From Pseudomonas sp. R5-89-07 (lineage in GTDB: Bacteria; Pseudomonadota; Gammaproteobacteria; Pseudomonadales; Pseudomonadaceae): a stretch of DNA of 64,000 nucleotides. A program made the position numbers and the translations under genes. Below, piece after piece: positions 47,028 through 59,400 of the stretch. The stretch is from NCBI RefSeq assembly GCF_003851685.1, contig NZ_CP027727.1, positions 3,410,001 through 3,474,000 on the forward strand. The letters run 5' to 3'. How positions within the stretch are numbered: the first letter of the stretch is position 1; each line of letters begins with the position of its first letter. The notes below the pieces were generated by a model, which did not search any database, had not been told where the DNA came from, and was given only the letters and a program-made list of their open reading frames with translations.

Positions 47028-47202
47028 TGTGGGAGGGGGCTCCCGAGCCGTCACGGGAGCAAGCTCCCGCTGGACTGCGCAGCAGGCCCATTGTTTGGGG
47101 CCGCTGCGCGACCCAGCGGGAGCAAGCTCCCTCGCCACAGATGCTTCTCGCTTCTGCTGCTTCTTAACTGACTGGCATTGGGGCAAGCCCCCTCCCACAT
47201 TG
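47028..47202. repeat. Nested REPINs: second-type REPIN inside a main-type REPIN
   Basis: Outer main-type arms: TGTGGGAGGGGGCT at 47030-47043, and GGGGCAAGCCCCCTCCCACA ending near 47200. Inside lie second-type arms GGGAGCAAGCTCCCGCTGG and CCAGCGGGAGCAAGCTCCC with a GGGCCGC loop, then GCTTCTCGCTTCTGCTGCTTC. The inner repeat interrupts the left outer arm. It lies between convergent luxR and macB. Confidence 0.82.
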
Positions 47203-47223
47203 ATCTGCGTCGGTCGGCAGTTG

Positions 47224-49182
47224 TCAATCGCGGGCCAATGCCTCGATCGGGTCCAGTCGTGCCGCGTTGCGCGCCGGTACGAAGCCGAACACAATGCCGA
47301 TCAGCGTCGAGCAGGCAAACGCGGTGATGATCGAGCCCACGGAAAACACCATTTCCCATTCCTTCACGAACAGCGAAAACAGATAGCCGATGGCGTAGGA
47401 CAACGAGATGCCGATGATCCCGCCGATCAGACACACCATCACCGCCTCCACCAGAAACTGCTGACGAATATCCGACTGCCGCGCCCCTACCGCCATGCGA
47501 ATGCCAATCTCGCGGGTGCGCTCGGTGACCGACACCAACATGATATTCATCACCCCGATGCCACCCACCAGCAACGAAATCACCGCGATCAATGACAACA
47601 ACAGCGCCAGCGAGCGGCTGGTTTTCTGTACCGTCTGCATGATGCTGTCGAGGTTGTTGGTGAAGAAATCCTTGGTGCCGTGGCGTTGCAGCATGAGCTT
47701 ATTGACGTTGTCCTCCACCACCTTGCTCGGCTGGCCGTCCTTGATGCGCACGGTGATGCTGTCCAGATGGCGCTGGCCCAGCAAGCGCCCCGCCGCTGTC
47801 TCATACGGCACCCACACATTCAACGCCTTGCTGGCGGCAAACATGTTCTTGTTGTCCGCCGTCACCCCGATCACCGTGCACGGCAGGTTGCCGACCAGGA
47901 TGACCTGGCCCAGCGGGTCGACGTTCGGCCCGAACAGGCGCTGCCGAGTGTTGTGGTCGATCACCACCACCTGCGCCTGACGCCGTGCATCGCTTTCGCT
48001 GAAGGCGATACCCGCTTCGAGTTTGAGGCCCTTGACCTTGAAGTAACGGTCGCTGACGCCGTTGACCTGTGCATCCACGTCGATGTTGCCAAAGCGCAGC
48101 AACAGGTTGCGTCCCACCACCGGGGTGGCGCTGTCGACGTAATACAGCTGGTTCAACGCGTCCACATCCGAAGGCATCAGGGTCTCGATGGCCGAGGCGC
48201 GGCTGTCACCGAAACTGGTGCCGGAAAAAATATCGATGGTGTTGCTGCCGATGGCCTGGATGTCCTTGAGCACATAGCGCTTGGCGCCCTCGCCGATGGC
48301 CGAGATCGACACCACCGAGGTGATGCCGATAACGATGCCGAGCATGGTCAGCAAGGTGCGCATGCGATGGGAGATCAGCGCGACCCAGGCCATGTTGAAC
48401 GCCTCCTTGAACAACCCCAGGCTCGCCACCAAGCGCCGGGCGCCGCTGCGCCTGGGCTCGACCGGCGCGTCGTTGGGCAACTGCGCGACGGCGCTCTGAT
48501 TGGCCTTGTCGCTGACGATCTCGCCGTCGCACACTTCGACGATACGCTGGGCATTGGCCGCCACCTTGGGGTCGTGGGTGACGATGATCACCGTCTGCCC
48601 GGCCGCATGCAGCTCGGCGAGGATGCGCATCACCTCCTTGCTACTCTGGGTATCAAGAGCCCCGGTGGGTTCGTCGGCAAGGATCACTTCACCGCCGTTC
48701 ATCAAAGCCCGGGCGATACTCACGCGCTGCTGCTGGCCACCGGACAACTGGCTCGGCCGATGAGTGATATGCCCCGCCAGGCCTAGGCGTGCGAGCAGAT
48801 CCCGTGCGCGGCTGTGGCGTTGGGTTTCTGGGGTGCCGGCGTAAATCGCCGGCATTTCCACATTGTGCAAAGCACTCAGGTGCGCCAACAGGTGGTAGCG
48901 CTGGAAGATGAACCCGAAGTAATCGCGGCGCAGTTCCGCCAGTTGCTCATCGCCCAGGGAGCGGGTTTCGATGCCGTTGATCCTGTAGCTGCCCGCCGTG
49001 GCGTAATCCAGGCCGCCGAGGATATTCATCAGCGTCGATTTACCCGAACCCGACGCGCCGATGATCGCCAGCATCTCACCGGCGTGAATCGTCAGGTCGA
49101 TGCCTTTGAGCGCAATGAACTCGCGCTCACCGGCCATGAAACTGCGGGTGATGCCCTTGAGTTCCAGCAGAGGTTGGCTCAT
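47224..49182 (-). CDS. macB: MacB-type ABC exporter of the lipopeptide
   Basis: 652 aa. The N-terminal ATPase (1-230) has Walker A GASGSGKSTLMNILGG, signature LSGGQQQRVSIARAL and Walker B VILADEPTGALDT. The first membrane helix (~275-300) is followed by a large periplasmic MacB domain and three helices with an FtsX fold (ERTREIGIRMAVGARQSDI). In viscosin/massetolide clusters MacAB follows the last NRPS gene and exports the lipopeptide. It starts 3 nt after macA. Confidence 0.92.
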   Translation of the reverse strand: MSQPLLELKGITRSFMAGEREFIALKGIDLTIHAGEMLAIIGASGSGKSTLMNILGGLDYATAGSYRINGIETRSLGDEQLAELRRDYFGFIFQRYHLLAHLSALHNVEMPAIYAGTPETQRHSRARDLLARLGLAGHITHRPSQLSGGQQQRVSIARALMNGGEVILADEPTGALDTQSSKEVMRILAELHAAGQTVIIVTHDPKVAANAQRIVEVCDGEIVSDKANQSAVAQLPNDAPVEPRRSGARRLVASLGLFKEAFNMAWVALISHRMRTLLTMLGIVIGITSVVSISAIGEGAKRYVLKDIQAIGSNTIDIFSGTSFGDSRASAIETLMPSDVDALNQLYYVDSATPVVGRNLLLRFGNIDVDAQVNGVSDRYFKVKGLKLEAGIAFSESDARRQAQVVVIDHNTRQRLFGPNVDPLGQVILVGNLPCTVIGVTADNKNMFAASKALNVWVPYETAAGRLLGQRHLDSITVRIKDGQPSKVVEDNVNKLMLQRHGTKDFFTNNLDSIMQTVQKTSRSLALLLSLIAVISLLVGGIGVMNIMLVSVTERTREIGIRMAVGARQSDIRQQFLVEAVMVCLIGGIIGISLSYAIGYLFSLFVKEWEMVFSVGSIITAFACSTLIGIVFGFVPARNAARLDPIEALARD

Positions 49183-49185
49183 GGC

Positions 49186-50337
49186 TCAGTTCCCCGCCAC
49201 GGCAGGCGTTGCGTCGCCGATCACGACTTTATCGCCCTCGACCAGGCCGTCGAGGATCTGCACCTTGACGTTATTGTTGATGCCGGTTGTCACCTCACGC
49301 ACCAGCGCCTTGCCCTTGGCGTCCAGCACCCGTACCGCATAGCGGCCATCGGCATTGCGCGGCCCGAGTGCCGCCACCGGCACCATCAGCGCAGCCTCGG
49401 CGGTATCCAGCACAATGCGCACCTGGGCGGTCATGGCGATGCGCAGGCGATGGTCGGGGTTGGGCACGTCGAACAGCGCGTTATAGAACACCGCCGTATT
49501 CTGCTTGGGCGTGCCGGCGGTCTGGGTTTCCAGGAAGTTCTGCGGCGCAGGTTCGGTGCCGCGCAACTTGGCGTAGTAGCGTTTGTCGGCTTCGCCGAGG
49601 ATGGTGAAATACACCTGCTGGCCAGGGCTGATGTGAATCACATCGGCTTCCGAGACCTGGGCCTTGACGGTCATGGTGTCGAGGTCGGCCAGCTTGAGCA
49701 GTACCGGCGCGAGCTGGCTGGCAATCACGGTCTGGCCTTCCTGGGTGACAATGCCCACCACATCACCGTCGATGGGCGCATTGATGCGGGTGTAGTCCAG
49801 GTTGATCTTGGCGGTGTCGATCTGGATGTGCGCGCTCTTTATCTGGGCATCCAGGGCCAACAGATTGGCCTGCTGCACCTGGAAGGTCGACTCGGCATCT
49901 TCAAAGTCCTGGCGCGACACCGACTCATCGTCCTGCAAGCCCTTGTAGCGTTCATACACCGACTTGGCCTGCTTGACCTGCGCCGCCGTGGCGCGGCGTT
50001 GGGCCTGCAGGTTTTCCTCATCGACCTGGGCTTTGCGCAGGGTGTTCTGCAGGATCAGCGGGTCGATTTCGGCCAGCCACTGGCCCTTTTTGACCTTGTC
50101 GCCGACCTTGACCTTGAGCGATTTCAACTGGCCGGAGACCTGGGCGCCGACGTCGACTTGCTTGACACCCTCCAGCAGGCCGGTGGCCAGAACGGCGTTC
50201 TCGATATCGCCGCGCTCGACCGTGGCAGTGAGGTACAAGGGCGCATCGGCGGGGGCCTTTACGGTATAGATAATCAGGCCAACGGCCACGGCCAGTACTG
50301 CAAACATGCCGATTTTGCGCAACTTAGACTTTTGCAT
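49186..50337 (-). CDS. macA: MacA-type periplasmic adaptor
   Basis: 383 aa. One membrane anchor at about 9-26 (IGMFAVLAVAVGLIIYTV) is followed by the lipoyl/barrel-sandwich domain (VDVGAQVSGQLKSLKVKVGDKVKKGQ), a long coiled coil (about 90-190) and beta barrel. ATG 50337 is the start; the frame extends upstream only through REP sequence, and the ribosome site is weak. It works with MacB and an outer-membrane channel to push the lipopeptide out. Confidence 0.92.
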   Translation of the reverse strand: MQKSKLRKIGMFAVLAVAVGLIIYTVKAPADAPLYLTATVERGDIENAVLATGLLEGVKQVDVGAQVSGQLKSLKVKVGDKVKKGQWLAEIDPLILQNTLRKAQVDEENLQAQRRATAAQVKQAKSVYERYKGLQDDESVSRQDFEDAESTFQVQQANLLALDAQIKSAHIQIDTAKINLDYTRINAPIDGDVVGIVTQEGQTVIASQLAPVLLKLADLDTMTVKAQVSEADVIHISPGQQVYFTILGEADKRYYAKLRGTEPAPQNFLETQTAGTPKQNTAVFYNALFDVPNPDHRLRIAMTAQVRIVLDTAEAALMVPVAALGPRNADGRYAVRVLDAKGKALVREVTTGINNNVKVQILDGLVEGDKVVIGDATPAVAGN

Positions 50338-50384
50338 AAATGACCATAAAATTGATTTTTCGGGCGGCGTAAATCTGCTTTCCC

Positions 50385-50472
50385 TGTGGGAGGGGGCTTG
50401 CCCCCGATGAGGCCGTATCAGCCAGTGCATCGCTGACTGGCCCACCGCCATCGAGGGCAAGCCCCCTCCCAC
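50385..50472. repeat. REPIN between the NRPS and macA genes
   Basis: Arms TGTGGGAGGGGGCTTGCCCC and GGGCAAGCCCCCTCCCA around a loop with CAGCCAGTGC...CTGACTGG. It ends next to the NRPS stop codon (50473-50475), leaving only ~47 bp to the macA start. It is therefore inside the probable NRPS-macAB transcript. Confidence 0.88.
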
Positions 50473-53400
50473 TCAAGACACCCTCTCCCCAACCACAACC
50501 CCCTCAAGCCACCACTGGGCCAGCTCCGCGACATTCGGCGCCTTGAGCAAGGTGAAGTGATTACCACCGCCGTGCCAAACCTGCAGACCACGCCCCTGCC
50601 CTCGCCACCCTTCGACCATCAGCCCCTGCTCGCGCTGGTTGCCCGCCGCATCCAGCGCAGGGTCGCGCGCCAGCACCAGGCGCACCACCCCTTCATACCG
50701 CGCCTGGGGTCGATACACCGTACGCAACGCCGCCGCATAGGTGCGCGCCGGCCCTGCCATGGCGTCCACCGCAGAGCGTGCCGGCAATAACCCGACACCG
50801 ACCATCCCCGCATGCAACGCTTGGCGCTGCGCCAGCTCATCGCGCCCGGCAAAGTCCTGCGGATCGATCCCCAGGGATCTCCCGGCCGCCAACTGCATCG
50901 CTTCAATCAGCCGCAACAGCGCCGCCGTCGATGTGTACGGGCGCCCCACCACGCCGTTGCCGCCCGGCGACTCGCTGTCGATCACGGTCAACGACGCCAC
51001 CTCACGGCCCATTGCCTGCAAGCGCAGCGCCATTTCCAGCGCGACCCAGCCACCAAACGAATGCCCGACCAGGTGCACCGGCCCCGCGGGACACTCATGG
51101 GTCAGTGCGGTCAGGTAACACTGCGCCGCCGCTTCCACCTGGCTATGGGGCACCGCTTCACCGTCCAGCCCGCGCGGTTGCAGGCCATACAACGGCCAGT
51201 CACGCCCGAGTGCCTCGCTCAAACCGACGAAACCGGTCACGCTGTCTCCCGCACCCGGCACACAGAACACCGGCGCATGCCCGGCTCGCCCACTCTGAAT
51301 GCGCAACAGCGGTTGATGGTCTGGGCAACTGACCGGCGCAGCGGCCAGCAGCGCCTGCGTCATCGCCCGGCCCAGGCCCTGGATATGCGGGGCCTGCATC
51401 ATGCTTTGGTGGTCACCCGGCACCGGTACCTGGCGCAACTGCCCCGGCGCCAGCGCCGTGTCCCAACCCAGCGCCGCACTGCGCCGGGACAGCTCGGTGG
51501 GCCGCTGCTCGGCACTGAATAAATGCACGGGGATCGGCAGCGGGAACAGGCTGTAATGGGCCAACGCATGCCCATGCCCGACTTCACGTTCGAGAAAACT
51601 CACGAGGTCCGCGTCCGCAGCCGCCGCCATTTGCGCGTATAGCAAACCTTGATCGCGACAGCGTTGCAGCAGGCCCGCAAAGTCCAGCTGTCCAAGGTTT
51701 GCCTCCAGTTGTTCCAGACTCGCCAGCTCATCCACCCCTCCCTGTGCTTTCCAATACGCTGTGCACTGCAGCAACAGATGCCGCTTGAGCGCGTGCGGCC
51801 CGCTCCAGCGCGCCTTGCCCTGGTCGGTCATGCGCGGTACGTAGCTGTCGATCAAGCCGAGAAAGGCCACCGGCTCATCGAGCCCCAGCAGTTGCATGGC
51901 CACTTCATAGGCCAGCACCCCGCCAAACGACCAGCCCGCAACGCGGTAAGGGCCATGGGGCTGAATGCCGCGGATCAGCCCGACCATGCGCGCCGCCAGG
52001 CCTTCCAGGGTAGTCAGATGCGCCTCGCCGAGCGGCACTCCCGGCAAGCCGTAGATGGGGTAATCGCCGGGCAAATGCTGGCCCAGCGCCGGGAAATAAA
52101 CGTCCATGCCGCTGAATTCGTGCACGAGGAATAACGGCGCCTGCGTGCCGCTCTCCCGTACGGTGATCACCGAGGTATCGCGCACGGGCGCGTCGGTACG
52201 CTGACGCAGCAGCGCGGCGATGGCCGCCACGCTGACATGCTGGAACAGCTCGGCCAGCGACACCGGCAAACCGGCTTCGTCAAGCAGCGTGACCAGGCGA
52301 ATCGCCAACAGCGAATGCCCACCCAGTTCGAAGAAGCTGTCGTGCCGCCCCACCTGCTCAAGCTTCAACACCTGCGCCCACAAGAGCGCCAGGCGCTGTT
52401 CCAGGGCGTCGATGGGCGCCTCGAACTCGCCGCTGGCGAGCGCGTCATACACCGGCACCGGCAAGGCTTTGCGGTCGACCTTGCCGTTGGCCGTCAGCGG
52501 CAGCCGGTCGAGGGGCACATAGGCCGATGGCCGCATGTATTCAGGCAGCTGCTCATGCAGGTGCGCGCGCACCCGGTCGAGGCCAACGGCGTCTGCGGCC
52601 CAGGTGAAATAGGCGACCAGGCGCTTGTCGCCCGGCACGTCTTCGCGCGCCAGCACCACCACGTCCTGGAGGCCCGAAAAAGTCGCCAGGCGCGCCTCGA
52701 TCTCGCCCAGTTCGATGCGGAAACCGCGGATCTTTACCTGGTCATCGTTGCGCCCGAGGCACTCCAGCAGGCCGTCCGCCGTCCAGCGTCCAAGGTCGCC
52801 GGTGCGGTACAGCGATGCGCCTGGATTGAAGGGGTCCTGCACGAATTTTTCAGCGCTCAGTTCAGGCCGATTCAGGTAACCCTTGGCCACGCCGTCACCG
52901 CCGATGCAGATTTCACCGCTGACGCCCAGCGGCACCGGCTGCAACTGCGCATCCAGCACATGCACCTGGGTGTTGGCGATCGGCCGCCCGATCGGCACGC
53001 TGTCGGCCTCGTCAGCCAAGGCACGCACTTCATAGGTGGTGGCGTAGGTGGTGGTTTCGGTCGGGCCATAGCAATGCACCAGGCGCAATGCCGGTGCCTG
53101 CGCCAACAGGCTGCGGAACGCCGCCGGGTCGGCGCGCTCGCCCCCACACAGCAGGATGCGCAAGCCGGCCAGGGCCTGGGGGATCATCTGCACGTACTGG
53201 TTGAACAGCGCGGTGGTGACGAACAGCACCGTGGCGTCCTGCAGCGCCGCGCCGAACGCCAGCGGGTCGAGCAAGGTGGCATGGTCGATCACCTGCACCT
53301 GGCCGCCATTGAGCAACGGGCCCCAGACGTCCATGGTGCTGGCGTCGAACGCCGGGTTGGACGCGAAGGCCACGCGGTCACTGGCATTGAAGTCGGCGTA

Positions 53401-56400
53401 GCCGTTGTTGAGCACCAAACGCGTGATGCCGCGATGGGGCACCAACACGCCTTTGGGTGTGCCGGTGGAGCCGGAGGTGTACATGATGTAAGCCACGCTG
53501 TCCGAGGACTGCGACAGGTCGGGGTTATGGTTCGGTTGCGCAGCCAGCGTCAGGCGGTCCAGGTCCAGGCGCCGCGCCGCGAAGGCGAGCGCTGTATCGC
53601 TGTGGGTCAACAGCCAGGTCGCGCCGCTGTCGTGCTGCATGAAGCCTTGGCGCTCGGCGGGTGCGTGGATGTCCAGCGGCACATAGGCGGCGCCGGCCTT
53701 GAGGATCGCCAGTTGGCTGACCAGCAAATCCAGGCAGCGCGGCAGCAGGATCGTGACGTTGTCGCCGGGCAGCACCCCCAGGCCCATCAGGTGATGGGCC
53801 AACTGGTTGGCCCGCGTGTTCAGCTCGCCATAGCTCAGCCGCTGCGCGCCATGCATTGCCGCCAGCGCGTCGGGACGCGCCTGGGCCTGGGCTTCGAACA
53901 AACGCTGCACGGTGTGCTCGCGCCGGAAGGCACGGGCGGTGGCGTTGAAGTCCGACAGTTGCTGGCGCTCGGTCGCCGGCAACACCTGCACGCATCCGAT
54001 GGCGATAGCACTGTGGCTTTCCAGCGCTTGCACCAGGTGCTCCAGGGCAACCTGCAGGTACGCACACAGACGCTCGGCGCCCGGCCCCACGGTCTTCAAG
54101 GTAAAGCCTTCACCGAGGTCGTCCACGCTCAATGACAGGCCGTAGTTGGTGTGTTCTTCGGCGTTGAGCAGCTCAATGCCTTGCCATGCCTGCGCAACGG
54201 TGCCCGTCTGCGGCGCGCTGTGACGGTAGTTGAACAGCACGTCGAACAACGCTGTGCTGGCGGGCACGCCGCTGCAACGTTGGGCCAGGGCCAACGGCGC
54301 ATGCTCATGGCTGAGCAATTGACTCAGGCGCGCATGGGTGGCCCGCAGCGCACTGCGCACCGAGCGCTCGCCCAGGTCGATGCGCAGCGGCAAGGTGTTG
54401 ATAAACACGCCCATGGCGCGCTCGGCACCTTCACCGCCCTGCAGGCGACCGAGCATTACCGTACCGAACACCACGTTTTCGCGCCCGCTGACCTTGCCCA
54501 GTACATGGCCCCACCCCAAGTGCATCAGGCTCGCCGCACTCACGCCCGCCTGACGGGCCTGCTCCCGCAGGCGCTGGCTCAAGCTCGGATCAAGCGTCAG
54601 TTGGGCGCGGTGCGCACCGTCGGTAATCTGCACCTGGGTCGGCTCGTCGATATCACCGAGCATCTCGCGGAAGAATGCCTCGTGGTCGCGGTCAATCAGG
54701 CAGGTCTGCGCCACATAGTTGCGATACGGCACTGCCGCACCCAGTTCGTCCTCGCGCCCCAACAGAAACGCCTGCATTTCATGCTGCAGAATCTCCAGCG
54801 CCACGTGGTCCATGACCAGATGATGGAACAGCAAGGTCGCGACCACGCGCTGCGCCTGCTCGCTGTACACCAGGCGCATCAGCGGCGCCTGGTCCAATTC
54901 CAGGCGCTGTGGCAGCGGCCCGCTTTCGACGCGCAGTGAAGCCTTGCGCCACACTACCTGCACCGGTTGCTCCAGGCCCTCCCAATGGAAGGAGGAGCGC
55001 AGGATGTCGTGCCGCTCGATCACCGCCTGCAACGCATGGGCAAACGCGTCCAGGCGCACACGGCTGTCGAACCCGAACTGCGCCTGCAGCACGTAGGCGT
55101 CGTCACCTTGAGCCGCCCGATGCTGATAGAGCATGCCCGCCTGCAACGGTGCCAGCGGGTAGATGTCCTGCACATTCGCCGCGCCGCCGGGGATGACGGC
55201 GACAATGCGCTCGATGGCAGGCGGGTCGAGCTTGATCAGCGTCAACATCGGTGGGGTGATCCGTACGCAGTCGGCCGCGATGCCATTGGCCGGCACCGCC
55301 ACTTCACGCCCGCTACCGAGGGCTGCCGCCAACGCCGACAGCGTCGGCTGGCCGAACAGCACTTTCACGTCCGCCGCCAACCCCAGGCGCCGCATGCGCC
55401 CCATCAGGCTGACGGCCAACAACGAGTGCCCGCCCAGTTCGAAAAAGTTATCGTGGCGGCCGACCCGCTCCACATTCAGCAACTCGGCCCACAGGCTGGC
55501 CAGGGCGATTTCAGTGTCGCCCTGGGGCGCTTCATATTCGCGCAGCCTCTGCGCGTCCACGCCCGGTTCCGGCAGCGCCTTGCGCTCAAGCTTGCCGTTG
55601 GGGCTCAGCGGCAATGCCTCCAGGTACATGAAGATCGCTGGCACCATGAATTCCGGCAGGTGCTGCAACAGGTGCGCGCGCAAGGCGTCGATGTCGCAGC
55701 GCAAGCCGGTGTAATACGCCACCAGGCGCTGTTCGCGAGCAATCACCGCGGCTTCGTTCACCGCTGGGTAGTCCGTCAGGCGCGCCTGGATTTCCCCCAG
55801 CTCGATGCGCAGGCCACGGATTTTCACTTGGTCATCGTTGCGCCCCAGGTACTCGATAGTGCCGTCCGGCAAATAGCGTCCGACGTCACCGGTACGGTAC
55901 ATGCGCCCGGCCATGAAAGGGTCGTCGAGGAAGCGCTCGGCGGTCAGCTCGGGGCGGTTCAGATAGCCGCGCGCCACCTGCACGCCCGCGATGAACAGTT
56001 CGCCCACCACGCCCAGGGGCACCGGCTGCAACTGCGCATCCAGCAGGTACAAACGGGTATTGGCAATCGGCTTGCCAATCGGTGTGTTGTCCGGAGTCAG
56101 CGGGCCGCTGCAGTTCCAGGCCGTCACATCCACCGCCGCTTCGGTCGGGCCGTAGAGGTTGTATAACTGCGCGCCCGGTAGCTGCTGCTTGAAGCGCCGC
56201 ACCAGGCTGCCCGGCAGGGCTTCGCCGCTGCACATCACGCGCAGCAGCCCGGCCGCTTGGCTGACGTCACCATGGGCCAGGAACACATCGAGCATCGAGG
56301 GTACGAAGTGCAGCGTAGTAATCCGCTCGGCTTCGATCAGCTCACACAGGTACTCAGGCTCCTTGTGCCCGCCCGGCCGCGCCATCACCAGGCGAGCGCC

Positions 56401-59400
56401 GGTGAACAGCGGCCAGAAAAACTCCCATACCGACACGTCGAAGCTGAACGGGGTTTTCTGCAGCACCGTATCAGCCGCGCCGAGCGCGTATTCGTCCTGC
56501 ATCCACAGCAAGCGGTTGACCACCCCGGCGTGTTCGTTGATCACACCCTTGGGCTGGCCGGTGGAGCCAGAGGTGTAGATCACGTAAGCAGTCACGCTCG
56601 CCACGCCGGGGTTATGGATGGGCTGGTGGTGCCAACTCGGCTGGTCCAGATCGACCACCGCCACCTCGCCCAGCAAGCCGCGCGTGCTGCCCTGGGCCAG
56701 CACCACGCTCGGGGCGCTGTCGTGCAGCATGTAGGCCAGGCGTTCCAGCGGGTACGCCGGGTCCAGCGGCACATAGGCGGCGCCGGCCTTGAGGATCGCG
56801 TACAGGCCGATGACCATGTCCAGGCCGCGTTCTAGGCAAATCGCCACCCGCGCATCCGGCTGCACGCCCAGGGCAATCAGGTGGTGGGCCAACTGGTTGG
56901 CGCGTGCGTTCAGTTCGGCGTAGGTCAGTTGCTGCTCGCCGGCCTTCAGCGCAATGGCGTGCGGCGTGCGCAGCACCTGCGCTTCGAACAGGCTGTGCAG
57001 GGTCTGGTCGAGGTTGTAAGCCACGGCGGTGGCGTTGAAATCGAACAGCAGATGCTGACGTTCACGCTCATCCAGCAGCGGCACGTGCTCCAGCACCGCC
57101 TGGTCGTTATCGACCATGGCCTGCAACACCCGGGTGAAGTAACCGACATAACGCCGCACCGTCGACTCATCGAACAGCGCCACCGCGTACTCCAGTACAC
57201 CGAGCAGCGTGCCCTGCACTTCGCCCAGGTTCAGCGACAGGTCGAACTTGGCGAAGTGGCTGTTCTCCACAATGCCTTCCAGGGCCAGGTCGCCCAGGGC
57301 CAGGGTGGGCGCGCTGCTGTCCTGCCAGCTGAACAAGGTTTGAAACAGCGGGCTGTGGGCAAGGCTGCGCGGTGGCCGGGTGATTTCCACCACCTGCTCG
57401 AACGGCAAATCCTGGTGGGCCTGCGCCGCCAGCGTCAGCGCCTTGACCCGCGCCAGCAGCGCTTCGCTGCTCAGCTCGCCGCTGGTGTCGATACGCACCG
57501 CCAGGGTGTTGACGAACAACCCGATCAGTCCTTCCACCTCGGTGCGCATGCGGTTGGCCACTGGCGAGCCGATCACCAGGTCGTGCTGCCCGGACAAGCG
57601 CGCCAGCAACGAGGCCCAGGCACTCATCAAGGTCATGTACAGGGTGGTGCCATGGCGTTGGCTCAAGGCCTTGAGCCCGGCGGTGAGGCGTTCATCCAGG
57701 CGCACTTCGACACTGCTGCCGGCGTAGTCCTGCTGCGCCGGACGCGGGCGGTCGGTGGGCAAGGTGAGCAAGACCGGCGCACCGGCCAGGGCCTGTTGCC
57801 AATAGGTGCTCTGGCGGTGCAGCACCTCGCCGCTCAACCACAGGCGTTGCCACACGGCAAAGTCAGCGTACTGGATCGGCAACGGCGGCAGCGGGTCGGC
57901 GTGGCCGTGGCTGAAGGCCTGGTACAGCGCCATCAGCTCGCGGGTGAGCACGCCCATGGACCAGCCATCGGAGACGATATGGTGCAGGGTCAGCAGCAGC
58001 ACGTGGTGATCGTCGGCCATGACCACCAGGCGACCGCGCAGCAAGGGGCCGCGCTCGAGGTCGAACGGCGCCGAGGCCTCACCGTGGATCAGTGCGTCCA
58101 GCGCCTGCTGCGGTTGCGGGTGGCGGCGCAAGTCCTGCACTTGCAGCGCCAGCATGTCCTCGGCCGGCACGATCAGCACCTGGGCCTCGTCGCCATGTTG
58201 GGCGAAGCGACTGCGTAAGGTTTCATGCCGCGCGACAATGCGCGCCAGGGCACGCTGCAGCGCCTGCACATGCAGGTGCCCGCGCAAACGCAAGCCGATG
58301 GGAATGTTGTAGGCGGTGTTGGCGCCTTCCATCAATGCGAGGAACCACAAGCGCTGCTGGGCGAACGACAACGGCAGCTCGGCGTCACGATTGGCCGGCA
58401 GGATATCCGGCAAGGTGCTGCGGCCGGCGCGGGCCAACAGCTCGGCGACTGCCGCCAGTTCGGCGTTGGCGAACAGGTCGCCCAACACCAGCTCCACCCC
58501 CAGCCGCTGGCGCACCTGGGAGACCATGCGCATGGCCAGCAACGAATGCCCGCCCAGCTCGAAGAAATGATCGCGACGCCCGACCCGCGTCACCTGCAAC
58601 ACATCGGCCCAGATCTGGGCCAATACGCTTTCGATCTCGCCCAGCGGTGCCTCGTAGTCACGGCTGAACACCGCAGCACTGTCGGGTGCCGGCAGCGCCT
58701 TGCGGTCGAGCTTGCCGTTGGCGGTCAACGGCAGTGCGTCGAGTTTCATGAAGGCCGCCGGCACCATGTAGTCCGGCAGATGGACCACCAAGTGCGCCCG
58801 GATATCAGCGACCGCCAGCCCGTCGAGTTGCGGATTTTCGGTGAAATAGGCCACCAGCCGTTCTTCACGCACCAGCACCACCGCTTCGAGGATACCCGGC
58901 AGTTGATTGAGCTGGGTTTCGATCTCGCCCAGCTCGATGCGCATGCCACGGATCTTCACCTGGTCATCGTTGCGCCCCAGGTACTCGAGGTTGCCGTCGG
59001 GCAGCCAGCGCGCAAGGTCGCCGGTACGGTACATGCGCCCGCTGTTGAACGGGTCGCGCAGGAAACGCTCGGCGGTCAGCTCCGGGCGATTGAGGTAACC
59101 GCGGGCCACACCCGTGCCGCCCACATACAGCTCGCCCGCCACACCCAGCGGCACCGGGCGCTGCTGTTCGTCCAGCAGATAGACCCTGGCGTTGGCGATG
59201 GGTTTGCCGATGTGCAAGGGCTGGCCCGCCTCGACCTTGCCGGAGGTGGCGACCACCGTGGCTTCGGTGGGGCCGTAGTTGTTGATCAGCTCAAAGCGCT
59301 GCGCCCGCCCGAACTGGCGCAGGCGGTCACCGCCGATCAGCAGCGTGCGCAGGGTCGGGTGTTCGATGTTCTGGCTGAAGGCGTACTCGGCCACCGGCGT

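Noticed and set aside
50338..50472. N-terminal extension of MacA to 50472
   Set aside because: The extra 45 codons are REPIN sequence; the membrane anchor and family start fit ATG 50337.
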